Assembly: GCA_028023455.1 (NCBI GenBank)
Contig: JAQFVV010012529.1
Coordinates: forward strand, 1,550,001 to 1,614,000
Reading direction: 5' to 3'
Length of the DNA stretch: 64,000 nt
Origin: Epiperipatus broadwayi
Lineage: Eukaryota; Onychophora; Udeonychophora; Euonychophora; Peripatidae
Part shown: positions 59,598-64,000 of the stretch, in pieces
Layout: the number at the start of each line of letters is the position of its first letter
How positions within the stretch are numbered: the first letter of the stretch is position 1
Made by a program: the position numbers and the translations under genes
Notes under the pieces: model-generated
Told to the model about the DNA's origin: nothing
Seen by the model: only the letters and a program-made list of their open reading frames with translations
Databases searched by the model: none

Positions 59598-61517
59598 TAA
59601 AATTTAATTTATGAATATTGTTTTTTTTTATTATATTTATTATTTTGATCAATTATCATTGTTAAAAGGGCATTTACTGTTACAATATCTATATATATTG
59701 AAAAGAAAAATATTAATCTAAAAATGCAATATAGTAAATGTAGTATCATATTTTTATTAAAAGAGCACAATCTTTTTGATATAATGTTTTCAACACGTTG
59801 AAGAAGTATTTTGACCATTTGTTTAATAAAATACACTAATCAAGTATTTTATCAGCCAATGATTTAAAAATATATATTCAACAACTTTCAGCTTGCATCA
59901 TTATCAATTTGATATAATGGTGATTCTTTTAAGTTAAAAAGTAGATGTTGAGGTACAGCTCAAATTCCAATATGCTGATGCTACATTTAGTAACTTTAAA
60001 TATAGGATATTTCATATAGGAATAGTTGCTTTTTAGTCAAAGTAGTTTCATCATAGGAATAGAATATCAACTTTATTAGTTATATGTAGAATTATTTGTT
60101 TCTTATACCTATTGTATAAAAATGAAGATGAACTCCTTATTAGCGTAGTATAAAACAGACATTTTTTCATTTAAGAATGCTTAATAAGATTCTGTAATAT
60201 GAAAGGAAGACCAAATTCCAATCAATATATTTATCAGTTTGGTTGATGAGATAATATTAAATTTACTATTATAAAGGCACATCTTTAATGATTCAAGCAT
60301 ATGAGGGGACTTAATGATAACAGACATCTTAAAAACATATAAACTTAAGCATTTATGGATTAGACAAACTTCGATTATTTTATATAAATTATCTTGAAGC
60401 ACTCTATATATGCTAAAAATACAATATTAATTAATTGCTTACATTTAGAAATATGATTAAGACAGTACATAATGAAAAGTACTCAGAAAAACTATTAAAA
60501 CTTTTAAACAGAAAAGATTGAAAATTCAGTAATACAAAATACCAAATAAATAAACTACAAGATCTGATGTGAAACCTGTAAACTTTTTTTTTTTTTATCT
60601 TTCTTTTCTCCTTGAAATCTGGATAACTGAATTCTTTTATGAATTATTGCTAATTGAGTATTATTAATGTTTTAATATTGTATGTATATACTAATTGATT
60701 CATAGAAATTCAAGCTTGTTTTTGCATTTCATCTCATAACTGGCCATCAGTCAAGAAATATGGTTATTGAAGTGGAGAAGTGTTTTAGTTTTCTTGACAA
60801 AAAATTAGTTTTACACTTTACATTTATACAGTAGTAATGTGTTTAGTGCTATATATAATATTTTACATGGTAAATTAACTTATTTTGTGTTACATTTAAA
60901 AATATATATTGCAGGAGAAGTTTTATTTTAATAATTTAATTTTGAATCGAAATGAGTAACTTCTGAATCCATTGTCTCCTTTGAATATTTTACAATTTAA
61001 TTACCATACCTAATACTTTTTTTTAAAAAATAAATAAATAAATAAATAAATAGTTGAATAATAAATACAGTACTTTGATTGTAATTAAGTTATATATTTT
61101 TTTCTCCTAATTTAATATTTTTATATATAAAAATAGAAGAATGATACGTAAGAGGAATTAATTCAGTAAGCACCTTAAGGTTATAATCTACATTTGTTTT
61201 GTTGATGTTGTTATCATTAGTTGATTTCAAGTCGAATTATGAGAATTAATCAAGCGTTACAATGTCAAACTTTTTGGCAAAGCCAATTTGTTTTTCTTTT
61301 TAAATATTTTTTTTTTTAAAAAGGAAGTTCATACACAAGAAGTTTACTAAGCAAAATAAAAATATAGTATTCTATTAGATTTCAGGATTGCAGTGGAAAA
61401 ATTTACTAATCAAAACATCAAATGTTGAAAGTTTTGATGAATTATAAAAATTAATCAAAGAAAAAAATTAAAAAGTTTATAAAAAATATTTTTAACGATA
61501 CAACAAATATTCTATTA
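59598..61517. other. AT-rich sequence, nothing recognised apart from an AAAT microsatellite
   Basis: An (AAAT)n run of about six units lies at 61029-61052. Other frames are short and AT-driven. Confidence 0.55.
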
Positions 61518-61638
61518 AACATCACATGATCACCATTGAGTAGGCACTAGATAGGGATTTTATGCACAAGTCTTCTGGCATCCATTGGTTACTCTGGCTT
61601 GCACTGAGTGGCACTACTGTATGGAGAGTTTTACCTGT
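61518..61638 (+). repeat. Family A leader joined to the LINE
   Basis: 61518-61537 is an inverted scrap of the fold-back arm (AACATCACATGATCACCATT). 61538-61638 is the family A leader (TAGGCACTAGATAGGGATTT, TTCTGGCATCCATTGGTTAC, TACTGTATGGAGAGTTTTAC). The leader is open from an ATG at 61562 and runs in frame into the LINE ORF1 that follows. Confidence 0.8.
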
Positions 61639-62117
61639 AGAAAAGGTTACAGATGGAGTAGAGAAAGTAGACTATGAGACAGTATTAATAGGAGATTCAC
61701 TAATAAGAGAAGGTGGGGATATAATTGCAAGGAAAAATAGAAGCAGGTATGTTAGAGTATGTTTGCCTGGAGCAAAAATTAGGGATGTGACAGATAAAGT
61801 AAGAAAGCAAGGTAGTAGAGATGTATATGTTATGGTAGAGACTAATAATTTGTTAGAGCCATCAGAGAGAGTAATGGGTGAGTATGTAGAATTGATTAGA
61901 AATTTGAGGGAGATTAAAGGAAGAGTAGGGGTAGTTGGAATATTACCAAGATTTGATAAGAGGCATTTGTTAGATAGGGCATGATCTATAAATGAGAGAG
62001 TGAATAAATTGTGTGAGAGAAATAATGTTATGTTTGTGGATGTATGGGATTGGTTTATTAGAAAAGGGAGTTATACAGTAAAGATGGATTGCACTTAGGA
62101 AAACAAGGAAGTGAAGA
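61562..62117 (+). pseudogene. LINE ORF1 with SGNH/GDSL-type esterase domain
   Basis: The first 26 codons come from the family A leader. From about residue 40 the frame shows an SGNH hydrolase: VLIGDSLIREGG (nucleophile Ser block), then LPGAKIRDVTDKVRKQGSRD, then VMVETNNLLE (N block) and GVVGILPRF. A TGA at 61982-61984 interrupts the frame. The same frame then continues NERVNKLCERNNVMFVDVWD, and after a frameshift DGLHLGKQG supplies the catalytic Asp-x-x-His. ORF1 proteins with such esterase domains are known from CR1 and L2 clade LINEs. One stop and one frameshift indicate a relatively young but dead copy. Confidence 0.82.
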
Positions 62118-62370
62118 ATATAATTCGGGAAACTTTTAAAGGGGGGTGGGCTTTTAAATTGTAATATCAAAAAAAAAAAAGAAAAATCGATGGGATATAA
62201 GAAATAAGCAAAAGATTGTTGATTTAGATATAAGTGTAGATGTGGAGACAGAATAATTCTATAAGATTAATGGTAAGAAAGTTTGTTATAAATGTAATGG
62301 AGAAGAAAGAATTAAAAGCATAAAAGAGTAGTTAGGAAAGAATAAATTGTTAAAATTGGGTTTTTGAAAT

Positions 62371-63232
62371 ATGCAAGGTGGTAGGAGACCAGAAAAGTGG
62401 CTGGAATTAAATAAAGCAATTGAAAATGAAGAGCTTGAGGTATTAGCAGTAGTGGAAACACATCTAAGAGAAGAAGAAGAACCTATTTTGGAACAGATGG
62501 TATGTATAAACAGAAAAGAAAAAGGGGTGGTGGTACAGGTGTTATATCAAAAAAATATTTAAATATTGTTAAATGTCAAGAGCATTTGTGGTTTGAAATA
62601 AGGTTGGGAAGATGGTGGCTGTAGTGTATATAGCCACTGGAGATAGTCAAACTGTAATGGAGTGGAACAGTAGTATATATGAATGCCTAGTTACGGATAT
62701 ACAGAGTTTTAAAGAAAAGGGGGAGAGAATAATGGTTATAGAGGATATGAATGGACATATTGAAGAAATTGATGATGTAGATAATAAGAATGGGCAGCTT
62801 TTGAAGGAATTTTGTCAAAGAGTAAATTTGAGCATTAGGAATTTATCAAATATGTATGAGGGACAATACACATGGTCTAAAAATAATGTATTTCACACAA
62901 TAGATTGTGTATTGGTAGAGAAAGAGGGAATGAATAAAATACAGAAAGTTAAGGTGTTTGATAATGAAGAGAGAGTATGTAATGGTGATCATAACTTTAT
63001 TGTAATAGAAATGGTTAGTAATGTGATGGAGGATAAAAATAAAGGTAGAAACGATAGTGAAAGATGTGGATGGAGAGTGAATGATAAGAATAAGTTGGAA
63101 GAGTATAAAATAAAAGTTGAAGAAACCATGGAGCAGTTGGTTGGGGATGAGTATAAGGACTGGTGTGGTGAAATAGTTGATAATATGCAGAGGAATAAAA
63201 ATAATAAAAAACAAGAGTTAGTAAAAGTGTAA
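62371..63232 (+). pseudogene. LINE ORF2 endonuclease domain (EEP family)
   Basis: An apurinic-like endonuclease domain is split by a frameshift near 62.5-62.6 kb. NMQGGRRPEKWLELNKAIE carries the first Asn. VVETHL carries the metal-binding Glu. VIEDMNGHIEEID fits the GD.N.H position, with ED in place of GD. TWSKN and TIDCVLV follow, and NGDHNFIVIEM is the terminal SDH-type motif with Gly for Ser (62981-62995). Such domains nick the target for LINE insertion. The fragment ends with a Lys/Arg-rich linker at about 63230-63500. Confidence 0.85.
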
Positions 63233-63639
63233 AAGAGAGGAAAGAAGCATGCAGAGAATGTAAGTGTGCTATTAAGAACAAAAAAAGTGAAAATGATATT
63301 AATACTAAATGGGGAAAGTACTTAGAAAAGAAGAAGTTGGCTAAAATGGATAATTATAGAGAGAGGATGAAGTTAAATAGTAAATTGTTGGAGGATATTA
63401 ATAAAAGTAGAAGAGATGGGAGTAAAAAATTTTGGAATTACATTAAAAGGAGAAAGGTAGGGCAAAGAGAGATAGTATTAACAGATGATGAGGGAATAGA
63501 GTAGCTCTAGGGAAGAGGTAGAGAGAATCTTAAATAGATATGTAATGGATATAGAAAAGATGTTAGATGTGAAGGAATTAGTGATAGAAAATATGAAAGC
63601 AGGTAGTAATGGGATATTAGGTTCACAAAAAATGAACTG

Positions 63640-64000
63640 AATGAGGCAGGGAACAGATTGAAAAGTGAAAAGATGAGAGGTTTAGATGTATGGGCAGCAG
63701 AGATGGTAATGAATTTAGGGCATAGTGCAAAAGCAAAGTTATTATCATGTTTTAATAAGATGGCACAGAAGAGAGTTTTTCCAGGTAGTTGGAGTAATAC
63801 AAGAATAAGATTATTTAAAGGAAAGGGTAAGGATCATAGAAAGTTAAATAATTATAGACCAATAGTGTTAACATCAGTTTTATATAAAGTTTTTTCATAT
63901 ATGGTAGCTGGAAGAGTTGTAAAATGGATGGAAAAGAATAATGTAGTGGGGGGAAGTGCAAGGAGATTTTAGGTCAGATAGGTGTAGATGAGTAGGAATT
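63640..64000 (+). pseudogene. LINE ORF2 reverse transcriptase, N-terminal part, cut by window edge
   Basis: The frame reads SEKMRGLDVWAAEMV (motif K..GLD...AE), then LSCFNKMAQKRVFPGSW, IRLFKGKGKDHRKLNNYRPI and VLTSVLYKVFS. This is the fingers region of a non-LTR reverse transcriptase. After 63960 a frameshift follows, and the next frame gives GDFRSDRCR, the Q.GFR..R position. Catalytic FADD lies beyond the window. The gap of 63.23-63.64 kb contains the linker in other frames (WGKYLEKKKLAKMDNYRERM). Confidence 0.87.

Noticed and set aside
62846-63281. Minus-strand frames of 122 and 88 codons opposite the LINE
   Set aside because: Shadows of the endonuclease frame; their hydrophobic, His/Ile-rich translations are antisense artefacts.
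1-64000. CRISPR arrays, operons or bacterial signals
   Set aside because: Introns, eukaryotic retroelements and splice sites show a nuclear animal genome; no direct repeat-spacer array exists.

Overview
This is a strongly AT-rich window from an animal nuclear genome, almost certainly an invertebrate. It has spliceosomal exons with canonical AG/GT borders, very long introns, AT and CA microsatellites, and a dense load of retrotransposon and DNA-transposon remains. The mix of RTE-type and esterase-bearing CR1/L2-type LINEs, a Penelope-like element, ZMYM1-like and GTF2IRD2-like hAT elements and a tRNA-related SINE would suit a lophotrochozoan. A mollusc, possibly a cephalopod, is my best guess, but nothing here proves it.

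Only one host gene is recognisable: the 3' half of a plus-strand 4-coumarate-CoA-ligase/luciferase-type acyl-CoA synthetase. Three consecutive exons (7585-7667, 32385-32547, 36445-36566) join in compatible phases and end at a TGA with poly(A) signals downstream. Introns of 24.7 kb and 3.9 kb separate them. The 5' exons lie outside the window, or upstream where I cannot recognise them. Almost everything else up to 36.4 kb is intronic, and the rest is 3' flank.

The introns and flank are layers of repeats. 0.86-7.3 kb: two copies of one repeat, the second split by a 1.14-kb element with clean inverted ends and an 8-bp target duplication; between them a hammerhead-ribozyme array (3.96-4.25 kb) and a 51-bp tandem repeat. 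10.0-12.8 kb: a decayed ZMYM1-like hAT element. 17.5-25.6 kb: hammerhead-like motifs, two fold-back elements, and a repeat (family D) carrying two LTR-like insertions. 33.1-34.5 kb: Penelope-like 3' ends in head-to-head orientation. 38.6-42.7 kb: RTE LINE pieces interrupted by the second family-D copy. 43.2-45.3 kb: a GC-richer block with an LTR-like left end. 50.8-53.2 kb: an inverted-end element enclosing a LINE zinc-knuckle fragment. 56.8-59.6 kb: a complete but inactivated hAT element with target duplication. 61.5-64.0 kb: a LINE with SGNH-esterase ORF1, endonuclease and the start of reverse transcriptase, running off the right edge.

The most interesting signal is a set of sequences that fold as type I hammerhead self-cleaving ribozymes (core CTGANGA, short stem II, GAAA, very short stem III, cleavage after GTC, stem I with internal loop). 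One at 4161-4217 has every invariant core base. Others occur inverted beside it, at 19101-19155 directly upstream of a dispersed leader repeat, and in decayed form near 17.6 kb. The same leader repeat is fused in frame to ORF1 of the LINE at 61.5 kb, so these ribozymes may belong to a retroelement leader.
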